Below, one piece after another: positions 26,289 to 34,611 of a stretch of DNA of 64,000 bases. The DNA is taken from the NCBI RefSeq assembly GCF_020905295.1, contig NZ_JAJJMM010000001.1:5270001-5334000 (forward strand), in the 5' to 3' direction. The position numbers and the translations under genes were made by a program. This DNA is from Flavobacterium piscisymbiosum. GTDB lineage: Bacteria > Bacteroidota > Bacteroidia > Flavobacteriales > Flavobacteriaceae. The first letter of the stretch is position 1. Every line of letters starts with the position of its first letter. Under the pieces are notes generated by a model. The model had not been told where the DNA came from and ran no database searches. It saw only the letters and a program-made list of their open reading frames with translations.

Positions 26289-27386
26289 TTATTCTTTACT
26301 GAAAGCCTGCATTACTGATAAGGCATTGTTATCAAAACTGTATAAAGCCTGATTTTCGAATGTAGAACCGCTTGTCGATTGTGGCCCTTTAAAAGCAACC
26401 CACTCGCCTCCCCAATACGCAAATCCCTGTCCGAATTGGGATGCTTTTACGATGTTTTTAATATCCGTAACAAAAGTTCTTTGTCCCGCCGGAGTTGCCG
26501 GATAACCCGCTACCAACTGATCGTTTGTTCCTACAATATTATTCGTCTGGTCATTATGCAATAAAGTAAAAGGATAAGCAGTTTCTGCAATCAGGACTTT
26601 TTTACCAAATTTCTGTCCCAAAGCATCAATAGTATTTTTTACTACTGTTAAGTCTTTACCGTGCCAAACCGGATAATACGATAACCCGATATAATCGTAA
26701 TCGATACTTTTCATTTTAGTAAAAAACCAATCCGTTGCACCGCCATCTACACCTGCATAATGAATCATTATTTTTGTGTTGGGCGCTTTACTGCGAACTG
26801 CTGCGCTAGCCGCAGTTAATAAAGCGATACATTGTTGTTCGTTACTGATTAGATTTCCTTGTGGCCACAATAATCCGCTATTGATTTCATTCCCAATTTG
26901 AATAATATCCGGATTGATTTCTGTCATTATAGTTGATGTATAATTGGTAACGGCTGTTTTTAAATCAGCAAAAGATAAATTTTTCCATTCTTCAGGAACG
27001 GTTTGTTCTCCCGGATCTGCCCAATTATCAGAATAGTGAACGGTAAGCCAAACTCTTAAACCGGCTTGTCTTGCTTTTTGTGCCAATTGTTTTACTTCAC
27101 TTAAACCGGAACGACCGTTTACAGGATTTTTCCATAAACGAATTCGGACGGTATTACAACCTGCATTTTTTAGTGTTGTAAGCATTGGTTCGGCTTTGCC
27201 ATTGCTGTAAAATTTAGTTCCCAAAGATTCCATTTGAGGAAGAAAAGAAACATCTGATGCTCTGATAAAAGTATCCGTTGCATCCGGCGGATTCACCGCT
27301 TCTGTATCGGCCGAATCATTATTCGAGCACGAAAACTGAATCGCAGTGATCGCAATTAACCCAAGAATTTTTATATATTTTTTCAT
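26289..27386 (-). CDS. GH53 endo-beta-1,4-galactanase lipoprotein (B)
   Basis: The 365-aa protein has a lipoprotein signal (ITAIQFSCSN), a short acidic linker and a GH53 barrel: RASDVSFLPQMESLG, TVRIRLWKNPV, LTVHYSDNWADPGEQ, acid/base E167 in IGNEINSG, LSYYPVWHG, nucleophile E268 in LIAETAYP. This is the classic GH53 motif set. The acidic linker after the Cys resembles lipoprotein export signals for surface display in Bacteroidota, so this copy may be the surface endo-enzyme. It is transcribed ahead of copy A. Confidence 0.92.
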   Translation of the reverse strand: MKKYIKILGLIAITAIQFSCSNNDSADTEAVNPPDATDTFIRASDVSFLPQMESLGTKFYSNGKAEPMLTTLKNAGCNTVRIRLWKNPVNGRSGLSEVKQLAQKARQAGLRVWLTVHYSDNWADPGEQTVPEEWKNLSFADLKTAVTNYTSTIMTEINPDIIQIGNEINSGLLWPQGNLISNEQQCIALLTAASAAVRSKAPNTKIMIHYAGVDGGATDWFFTKMKSIDYDYIGLSYYPVWHGKDLTVVKNTIDALGQKFGKKVLIAETAYPFTLLHNDQTNNIVGTNDQLVAGYPATPAGQRTFVTDIKNIVKASQFGQGFAYWGGEWVAFKGPQSTSGSTFENQALYSFDNNALSVMQAFSKE

Positions 27387-27423
27387 GATAGGAGTTATAA
27401 TGATTGAAATTTTGAATTTAGAA

Positions 27424-27460
27424 GAAGCCTCAAAATAAGCTGAGGCTTCTCTTTTTTTTT
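27424..27460. terminator. Intercistronic hairpin between the SusE-like and GH53 genes
   Basis: GAAGCCTCA (27424-27432) pairs with TGAGGCTTC (27441-27449). A run of nine T (27452-27460) follows on the plus strand, so it is a terminator for plus-strand (antisense) reading. On the operon strand it lacks a T run and may instead stabilise the upstream susCDE mRNA segment. Confidence 0.6.
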
Positions 27461-27467
27461 AATTCAA

Positions 27468-28535
27468 TTATGGAGTTGCAATGAATGTATAACGACCATC
27501 TAAGTCATTGAACCAGATTTCATATTTTCCAGCTTCAACAATAATATCTCCGCCATTATCACCCCAGCTTACATCCCATCCGCCATTAGCTTTAAACTTC
27601 ATTTTTCCGGCTTTTAAAGTTTGTGTAACTTTCCAGATATGTCCATCAAAATCAGATTTCACTAAAGGAACATCCATATTCCATCCGGTGTCATCGCCTG
27701 TTAATACAGATCCTGTCAAAGTAATTGTGGCATACGTTGTCATTGGTCCTGTATATGGCTCAATTTTATAGGTTAGTTCTTCAAGATTAAGTTCAAAACT
27801 ATAATAACCTGAAGTTGCTGTAGGGAAAACCCCCGGATCAGTATCGCTTTCTGTTGCTCTGTATTGTACTTTTGCACCATTTGTTCCGTAAGCCGGAGCC
27901 CAGAATCCAATTTGTTCAATTAATTTAAAACCATCTTTATTAAAAAATCCTGTATAATAGAACTTTGCCGTTTCTTTTGTATCTCTGTAAATTGGCATAT
28001 TGTTGCTCGTTACACTCCATCCTGCAGCGGTTCCAGGTCCTACTAAAAACAAATCAATTTTAGGGAATACACCTCTGTAAGGCGTTAATGCAATAGTGAT
28101 TGGCGTAGAAAGTTTTGGCTCAGAAAGTGTTGTTCCAACCGTAGATTTAATCCTAACATCGATTGTTCCTTCAACATCAGGCGTAAGCCCCAATTCAAGT
28201 GCTTTTGCATTAAGTTCTGCTACTGTAATACTGGCATGAGTAGAAGTCGAAGACGTAATATCTACGGGAGCTGCAAATTCTGTATTACTCGCTGCAAACT
28301 GTACGGTATAAGTAACGATAGTTGGTGTACCGTAACTCACTTTTTCCCAGGTAAAAGTCAGGGCAGTATTGTTAGGCGTGTCTTTATTTAAAACAGTCGA
28401 AGAACCATTATCAGGTGTAATTATAGAGAAAGCAGCTTCCTGAGGCTCAAGGATCATCAAATCTGTTTCGTTTTCACAAGACCAAAGTCCTGTAACTAAA
28501 GCAATAGCTATAAAAATTTTATATATGTGTTTCAT
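27468..28535 (-). CDS. SusE-like surface glycan-binding lipoprotein
   Basis: The 355-aa protein has a lipoprotein signal (LVTGLWSCEN), an N-terminal SusE-type Ig domain (about 25-150; TFTWEKVSYGTPTIVTYTVQFA) and two C-terminal beta-sandwich modules (about 160-265 and 270-355; IDLFLVGPGTAAGW..., HIWKVTQTLKAGKMKFKANGGWDVSWGDNGGD). The last modules resemble the outer-membrane starch-binding (SusF/SusE) type. It sits just after SusD, as is usual, and should hold galactan on the cell surface. Ligand specificity is inferred from the GH53 genes. Confidence 0.85.
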   Translation of the reverse strand: MKHIYKIFIAIALVTGLWSCENETDLMILEPQEAAFSIITPDNGSSTVLNKDTPNNTALTFTWEKVSYGTPTIVTYTVQFAASNTEFAAPVDITSSTSTHASITVAELNAKALELGLTPDVEGTIDVRIKSTVGTTLSEPKLSTPITIALTPYRGVFPKIDLFLVGPGTAAGWSVTSNNMPIYRDTKETAKFYYTGFFNKDGFKLIEQIGFWAPAYGTNGAKVQYRATESDTDPGVFPTATSGYYSFELNLEELTYKIEPYTGPMTTYATITLTGSVLTGDDTGWNMDVPLVKSDFDGHIWKVTQTLKAGKMKFKANGGWDVSWGDNGGDIIVEAGKYEIWFNDLDGRYTFIATP

Positions 28536-28567
28536 TTTTTGTATCGTTTATGTTAAAAAAAAAAGTT

Positions 28568-30175
28568 TTAGTAACCCGTGTTTTGAGTCAGATTTCTATT
28601 GGCTCCCAATGATCCTTCCGGAATAGGGAAAACGCTCATGTAAGCCGGAATCGAAATTCCTTTTGAAGAGTTTCCTTTCCACGCCCAATTGTAAGATCCT
28701 CCGGTATATTTTCCAAAACGAATTAAATCTTGTCTTCGGTGTGCTTCCCAATGTAATTCACGCGCTCTTTCGTCAATTAAAAAATCAAGTGTTAATTCGC
28801 TTAAAGTAATGTTTCCAATAGTCGAATTACTATTCGCTCTTTGTCTTAAAGCATTTACATAAGTTAATGCCTGAGCAGTTGTCCCGTTTCCGCCTCTTAA
28901 AGTCGCTTCTGCGTACATTAAATATACATCGGCTAATCTGAATAATGGGAAATCAGTATCAGCATAAGTAGAACTGATTCCGTTTACTCCTGCGGTAGTT
29001 TTATTCGAAAATTTAGATAAAATGTAACCTTGTGTTTTTACACCAATATCTTCAATATCAATAGATCTTTGTTTTGCAGGATCGCCCGCAACACCTTTCC
29101 CTATAGTATTTCTTGTGTCTTGGCTGAATTTTACACCATCAAATTTTTGCGCAAATTCTTTTCTTATTCTAAGTGCTCCAGTCCAACCGCCAATTCCAAA
29201 ATCGGCACCATTGTTTTCCCAGGCACCAATTTGTCCGTTTGTTAAAACCGTTGTTGCGCCCCAGTTTTGAGAAACTGCTCCATCTGACTGGATTCCGAAA
29301 ATAATTTCTTCTGAGTTCTCGTTATCTGCTTTAAAATTGTCCAGGTATTTTGGTTTCAAAGTATAACCGCCTGCAATGATTTCGTTACACATTGTAATAC
29401 AGTCATCAAAACGATTCGCCTGAACATAAACCTGAGCATTCAAATACATTTTTGCCAAAATCATACGCGCCATAGATTGATCTAATCGTCCGTATTCATT
29501 TGTTCTGGCTGCTTTTAAATCTGGTAAAACTGCTTTTAATTCACTTTCGATAAAATCAAATAATTGTTTTCTGTTAAACTCAGGTCCGGCAAAATTTACA
29601 GGATCATTTTCGGTATACATTGGTGCTTTTCCAAATAAATCCATCATGTTATAATACGCATACGCTCTTAAAACACGAACTTCTTTACGCCAAAGTGCAA
29701 TATCTGCCAGCGTTGTAGCATTTGTAATACCTCTTGAACTTAATTTTTCAGGCGTGCTCTGACGCAAAAATTCGTTGGCATACGAAACAGAAACCATGGT
29801 TCTGCTAAACATTCCCAGAATAACAGGATTTGCCGGTGTCCAGATATTACGTTGTAATTCTGCTGTTCCTCCGTCATTTTCATAACTCCAAACCAGTTCG
29901 TCTGTCGTTAATTCCTGCATGTATAATAAACATCTTGTAAACTGGCTTGTTCCTGCATCTACACCTTCAAGCGAAGAATTATCTGGACCCAAAACTCCCG
30001 TTAAAGTTAAATTTCCGTAAACTCCTGCGAAAGCCTTTTTGTATCCGTCCGGAGTCGAAAATAAAACATCAGACGAAAGAACGTCATCATCTTCAGAGAC
30101 TACGTTTAAGTCATCTGTACAAGAATGAAAAACGGTAGTCAATGCTAAAATTGTTATTAAAATATATTTTTTCAT
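28568..30175 (-). CDS. SusD-like outer-membrane lipoprotein (galactan locus)
   Basis: The 535-aa protein has a lipoprotein signal (LTTVFHSCTDD), the SusD TPR-like helical core (LRAYAYYNMMDLFGKAPMY; ARMILAKMYLNAQVY) and the C-terminal RagB/SusD part ending in DLIRFGKYTGG...FPIPEGSLGANRNLTQNTGY. It forms the lid of the SusC channel and captures glycan. Its stop lies 32 bases before the SusE-like gene, and its start 6 bases after the SusC stop, so they are one transcription unit. Confidence 0.93.
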   Translation of the reverse strand: MKKYILITILALTTVFHSCTDDLNVVSEDDDVLSSDVLFSTPDGYKKAFAGVYGNLTLTGVLGPDNSSLEGVDAGTSQFTRCLLYMQELTTDELVWSYENDGGTAELQRNIWTPANPVILGMFSRTMVSVSYANEFLRQSTPEKLSSRGITNATTLADIALWRKEVRVLRAYAYYNMMDLFGKAPMYTENDPVNFAGPEFNRKQLFDFIESELKAVLPDLKAARTNEYGRLDQSMARMILAKMYLNAQVYVQANRFDDCITMCNEIIAGGYTLKPKYLDNFKADNENSEEIIFGIQSDGAVSQNWGATTVLTNGQIGAWENNGADFGIGGWTGALRIRKEFAQKFDGVKFSQDTRNTIGKGVAGDPAKQRSIDIEDIGVKTQGYILSKFSNKTTAGVNGISSTYADTDFPLFRLADVYLMYAEATLRGGNGTTAQALTYVNALRQRANSNSTIGNITLSELTLDFLIDERARELHWEAHRRQDLIRFGKYTGGSYNWAWKGNSSKGISIPAYMSVFPIPEGSLGANRNLTQNTGY

Positions 30176-30181
30176 CTTTTA

Positions 30182-33124
30182 TTAAAATTTAAGATTAAGA
30201 CCAAATAAAACAGATCGTTGTCTAGGATAAATTGTTTTGTCTACACCGTTATTAGTAATTTCAGGATCTAAACCGCTGTATTTTGTAATAACAAAAACGT
30301 TCTGAACTCCAGTCGAAAATCTTAACGATGCTTTACTGTTTAACCAGTTGTTTAAAGTATAACCTAACGTAATGTTGTCCATTTTTAAGAAAGAAGCATT
30401 CTCGATATAAAGATCTGATAATACAACACTTGAAGTAGTCTGAAAATTAGTATCTAGTATCTGAGACGGAACATTACTTAAGACCCCACCGTTTTCCATA
30501 GCATCATATTGTGCTCTGCTGGCATCTACGGCATTGTAAATTCGGTTACCAATACTGGCTCTTAAATTGAATGAAAAATCGAATTTTTTATAATTCATAT
30601 TAGATGCAAATCCTAAAGTAAAATCCGGATCAGGATTATTATAAATGTATTTATCTGAATCATTTCTAATATTATCACCATTTAAATCTGCAAAAGCACC
30701 TTCGATTGGTTTTCCTTCATTATTGTATAATTGTTTATAAACATAGAAAGAATAAGGTGTGTAACCTTCTCTGAAAATTTGTCCCGGAGTTCCCGTTCCT
30801 GCAATATTGTCTCCTAAAAAGATATCACTTCCGTTTACCAGATTTTTGATTCTTCTTTCGAATTTGGCAATATTAAAATTCATATTCCAATTGAAATTCT
30901 CTGTTTTAATGGCATTCGCGTTAAGCGTAAACTCGACCCCTTTTGTGGTAAAGCTTCCTACGTTTTGATACACACGGTTAGAGAAATTACTACCATCAGA
31001 GATTGCTGCATTTACCAATAAATCTTTCGATTCTTTGTAATACACATCAAGTCCGGCAGATAAACGATTGTCTAAAAATCCAAAATCAAGACCTGCATTG
31101 TACGAAGTAGTTTCTTCCCATTTCAAATTGTTTGTTCTTTTTGAAGGAAGTGCAACCGGAACCGGACTTGTACCAAAATAGTACTCAGAGTTTCCGCTAC
31201 CCACCTGATATTTCTGCAAATATCCATTTGGCTCAGGAATATCTTGTTGTCCTGTAATACCGTAACTTAATCTTAATTTTAAATCCGATAATACGGTACT
31301 TTCTTTAAAGAAATCTTCTTTGATTTTCCATGCAAAAGCTACAGAAGGGAAATTCCCCCAACGGTTTGCTTCTTCAAATCTTGAAGAACCATCTCGTCTG
31401 TAAGAAAGCGTTAATAAATATTTATCTCTAAAATTTAAGTTTGTTCTGGCAAAGAATCCTAATAAAACTACATCTGTATCCAAAGTTGTTTCAGGAAATG
31501 TTGATGGTAAATCCGGGTTTAGGATATTACCGGTTTCAAATTTTGAACTTTGAAATTTTTGATAGGAATAACCAGCTGTCGCCTCAAAATTCAATGATTT
31601 AAAAGTTTTATTATACACTAAATAAGTATCTAATAATTTATTTTTTCTAGTGGCTTCTGTATATTCATTTGTACCATACGGAATGTTGTTGTTTGACGGA
31701 GCAGAACCTGCATCAGCACCAACCAATCTTCTTCTGTCTCCATTCGATTCATCATAACCAACATTTACAACGGCTCTTAAAGCAGGTAAAAAATGGAATT
31801 TATAATCCATTTCAAAATTTCCAAAAATTCTGTCATTCGTTCCTCTGTCATTGGTGTTCAACAATTGCGAAACAGGATTTCTTGCTGCGGTTGAAACTAA
31901 AGGATAATTTCCGTTAGAATCAATTCCGGTAGTATATTCAAAATAACCACCATAAGGCGCACCTTCAACTTTTATGGGCTGAGTCGGGTCAAAACCAATA
32001 GCAGCTCCTTCAACAGCATCTGTAAATCTGTTTTTTTCGTTGGTATAATTCGCCGAAAGTCTCAATTTTAAATGATTGTCAAGGAAAGCAGGATTCATGA
32101 CTAAACCAACCGTATTTCTTTTGAAATTATTCGTCAAACGCAGACCTTGCTGATCTGTATTTCCTAAAGTCAAACTCGTTGGAATAATATTGAATAAACT
32201 TCCTCTTATGGCTAAACTTTGATCGATTGTTCCGGTGTTTCTGTAAATTGCTTTTTGCCAATCTGTATTTGCAGTTCCCAGTTTACTTAAATCATCGCTT
32301 CTTCTGTCTGCGATAACACTTCTAAACTCATCTGCACTAAAAACATCTACCGTTTTAGTCAGCGTTCCTGCGGCATATTGTACATTATAATCTACAGATA
32401 ATGTTTTGCTTCCTTTTTTGGTCGTGATAATAATAACACCATTTGAAGCGCGAGAACCATAAATTGCAGAAGCCGATGCATCTTTTAAAACCGTAATAGA
32501 TTCTACTGTTGCAGGATTTAATGAAGCTAAAAACGAAGAAGATCCTGTATTTGTAGTATTATCAAGAGGTAATCCGTCGATAACAATAAGAGGATCATTA
32601 CTTGCAAAAAGCGAACTTCCGCCTCGAATTCTGATTTGAGAACTAGAACCCGGAGCACCCGTTGAATTTACGGTTAAACCGGCAACTCTACCATTAAGCA
32701 GGTTTTCTGTAGTAATATTATTTCCTTTGTTAAAGTCTTTGGTCGTAAGTGCGACAACAGATCCTGTCGCATCTTTCTTTTTCACGCTTCCGTAACCTAC
32801 CTGAACCACTACTTCTTTTAGTAAGTTAGTATCTTCTTCGAGATATACGGTTATGTTTTTTTGTCCGGCAACCGGAATAGTCTGATTGGAATAACCGGTA
32901 TAAGAAAACGTAATCTGGCTATCTGCTTTTACTCCGGATAATTTAAATTTTCCATCAAAGTCGGTAGAGGTACTAATGTTTGCCCCTGATACTTTTATGT
33001 TTACTCCTGGTATGGGCTGTTTGGATCCTTGTTCCAAAACAACACCGCTAATAGTGTTCTGAGCAAAAACACAAAAAGGAAGTAAGAGTAATAAAAGTAA
33101 AAATTTGTTTTTAATTCTTTTCAT
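30182..33124 (-). CDS. SusC-like TonB-dependent transporter (galactan locus)
   Basis: The 980-aa protein has a signal peptide (FCVFAQ), a carboxypeptidase-D regulatory-like domain (about 22-105; ISGVVLEQGSKQPIPGVNIK), a TonB box/plug (about 110-230; VVVQVGYGSVKKKDATGSV, RIRGGSSLFASNDPLIVIDG, ASASAIYGSRASNGVIIITT) and a 22-strand type barrel ending in FGLNLKF. It imports oligosaccharides across the outer membrane with the SusD partner. It is the first gene of the minus-strand operon. The regulator HTCS lies divergently about 1.5 kb upstream. Confidence 0.94.
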   Translation of the reverse strand: MKRIKNKFLLLLLLLPFCVFAQNTISGVVLEQGSKQPIPGVNIKVSGANISTSTDFDGKFKLSGVKADSQITFSYTGYSNQTIPVAGQKNITVYLEEDTNLLKEVVVQVGYGSVKKKDATGSVVALTTKDFNKGNNITTENLLNGRVAGLTVNSTGAPGSSSQIRIRGGSSLFASNDPLIVIDGLPLDNTTNTGSSSFLASLNPATVESITVLKDASASAIYGSRASNGVIIITTKKGSKTLSVDYNVQYAAGTLTKTVDVFSADEFRSVIADRRSDDLSKLGTANTDWQKAIYRNTGTIDQSLAIRGSLFNIIPTSLTLGNTDQQGLRLTNNFKRNTVGLVMNPAFLDNHLKLRLSANYTNEKNRFTDAVEGAAIGFDPTQPIKVEGAPYGGYFEYTTGIDSNGNYPLVSTAARNPVSQLLNTNDRGTNDRIFGNFEMDYKFHFLPALRAVVNVGYDESNGDRRRLVGADAGSAPSNNNIPYGTNEYTEATRKNKLLDTYLVYNKTFKSLNFEATAGYSYQKFQSSKFETGNILNPDLPSTFPETTLDTDVVLLGFFARTNLNFRDKYLLTLSYRRDGSSRFEEANRWGNFPSVAFAWKIKEDFFKESTVLSDLKLRLSYGITGQQDIPEPNGYLQKYQVGSGNSEYYFGTSPVPVALPSKRTNNLKWEETTSYNAGLDFGFLDNRLSAGLDVYYKESKDLLVNAAISDGSNFSNRVYQNVGSFTTKGVEFTLNANAIKTENFNWNMNFNIAKFERRIKNLVNGSDIFLGDNIAGTGTPGQIFREGYTPYSFYVYKQLYNNEGKPIEGAFADLNGDNIRNDSDKYIYNNPDPDFTLGFASNMNYKKFDFSFNLRASIGNRIYNAVDASRAQYDAMENGGVLSNVPSQILDTNFQTTSSVVLSDLYIENASFLKMDNITLGYTLNNWLNSKASLRFSTGVQNVFVITKYSGLDPEITNNGVDKTIYPRQRSVLFGLNLKF

Positions 33125-33139
33125 ACTTTTTTAATTGGG

Positions 33140-33318
33140 TTGGTTTAAGTTAGTGTTGGTTACAAAATGATTGCAGAATTTTATAAGTCAGGACTATAAT
33201 CTGCTTTTTAAAATAAGTCTAGTGTTTAGGAAAGTGTTTCCCGTTGTAAATTGTAATTGAAGTGTTGGTCATGTTTAAATTGTTTTTGGTTACGATAATT
33301 GGTTAGTTTGTTTTGGTT
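33140..33318 (-). promoter_or_regulatory. Cluster of six TTGGT words upstream of susC (galactan)
   Basis: TTGGT (ACCAA on the operon strand) occurs at 33140, 33156, 33265, 33286, 33299 and 33313, five of them as TTGGTT. The last three are spaced 13-14 bases apart. No clear TAnnTTTG element is seen here. The cluster could be the binding region of the divergent HTCS, which is inference. Confidence 0.35.
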
Positions 33319-33599
33319 GACTTGTTATGGTCGAAAAATAAAGTAGTATTACTCAAACGTTATAGCTTATCAACTGACTCTGCAAATTAAATACAGAGCA
33401 AGCTATTTAGACAGGGAAAAATTCATTTATAAAAGGGGACAATTTCGTAAAAGTGTCTCTACAACACTTCATAAAAACATATTATCTATTTTTTTGGTTT
33501 AAAAAAAATCAAAATATCAATAATTAAGCTTTAAAATAATCGATTTAATAATCAAATCGTTTGTAGGTTTTAACCGGTATATTCTCAAAAAAAACTACG

Positions 33600-33952
33600 G
33601 AAAAGAAAAAAATTATACCGCAAAGAGCGCTAAGTTTTTTTACTCTTAGCTTTTAAAAAGGACAAAGTTCGCAAAGCTTTGTCTTCATTTAGCTTTGCGA
33701 ACTCTGTGTTTTTTTAAAGCAACCTTAAATAAAAATCTTTGTGTTCTCTGCGGTAAAAAACAATTAATATATCAAACTAAACCCTTTAGAGAAAGAAAAA
33801 AATTTTACAGCAAAGAGCGCTAAGTTTTTTTACTCTTAACTTTTTATAAAACACAAGTTCAAAAGCTTTCTATTGATCGAGCTTTGCGTTCTCTGTGTTT
33901 TTTTTAAAGCAATCTTAAATAAAAATCTTTGTGTTCTCTGCGTTAAAAAACA
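33600..33952. repeat. Two related intergenic repeat copies (about 160 bases each)
   Basis: Copy 1 (about 33600-33763) and copy 2 (about 33790-33952) share GCAAAGAGCGCTAAGTTTTT at the start and AAATAAAAATCTTTGTGTTC near the end. Each contains a fold-back in the middle (ACAAAGTTCGCAAAGCT at 33662-33678 against AGCTTTGCGAACTCTGT at 33691-33707). No ORF. The family also has members at 955-1008 and in degenerate form near 4096-4200. Confidence 0.75.
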
Positions 33953-33965
33953 GTAAGCTTTTAGA

Positions 33966-34089
33966 AAATAAAATCCGTTTTTATCTGCGTTTTTACGAAG
34001 TAAATCTGTTTTATCCGCGTCAAAATTAGACGCTGATTTTACTGATTCGCTAAGGCGAAAACGCTGATAAAAACGGATTTTTCTAATTA
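33966..34089. repeat. 124-base fold-back element, copy 1
   Basis: The outer arms AAAATCCGTTTTTATC and GATAAAAACGGATTTT pair, and the interior carries a second nested pair (GCGTC against GACGC with flanking A/T pairing). Almost the whole element can fold as one long imperfect hairpin. It differs from copy 2 at about three positions. Confidence 0.8.
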
Positions 34090-34150
34090 AAATCTATCCG
34101 AGGCTTCGGCAATGTCATTAAGTTACACTTTTACAAAATAAAATTATTAC

Positions 34151-34274
34151 AAATAAAATCCGTTTTAATCCGCGTTTTTACGAAGTAAATCTGTTTTATC
34201 CGCGTCAAAATTAGACGCTGATTTTACTGATTCGCTAAAGCGAAAACGCTGATAAAAACGGATTTTTCTAATTA
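34151..34274. repeat. 124-base fold-back element, copy 2
   Basis: Same orientation as copy 1, starting 185 bases later. Both copies start AAATAAAATCCG and end GATTTTTCTAATTA. Between them, 34098-34106 holds a short CCGAGGCTTCGG-like word also seen near 4145. Confidence 0.8.
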
Positions 34275-34611
34275 TTTTCCTGATTAAAATGTATTAATTC
34301 TATAGATCCGACTTACTTTAATAATATTGCGCTTTGGGACTATGTGTGAGAAACTAGTTTTTTGATCTATCTTTTTCAAAATCATAAAATCTATGTTTCT
34401 ATGTGTTTAATTAAATTTTTATGCATAATCAACAGTTATCGTTAATCTAAAAAAACCGGTAGTGTTTTTAAACATTACTTAATAATTGTGTTAATTTCGC
34501 AAAGTATACAGATTTCAAATATATTCACATAAAAAATTGATTCCGCTTTCTGATTACATCCCTATCATTTTTTCGTATATCAAAGAACAGCACGCTTTTA
34601 AAAAATTTTCT

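Noticed and set aside
33966..34274. Insertion sequence
   Set aside because: Two fold-back copies, but no transposase ORF and no clear target-site duplication.
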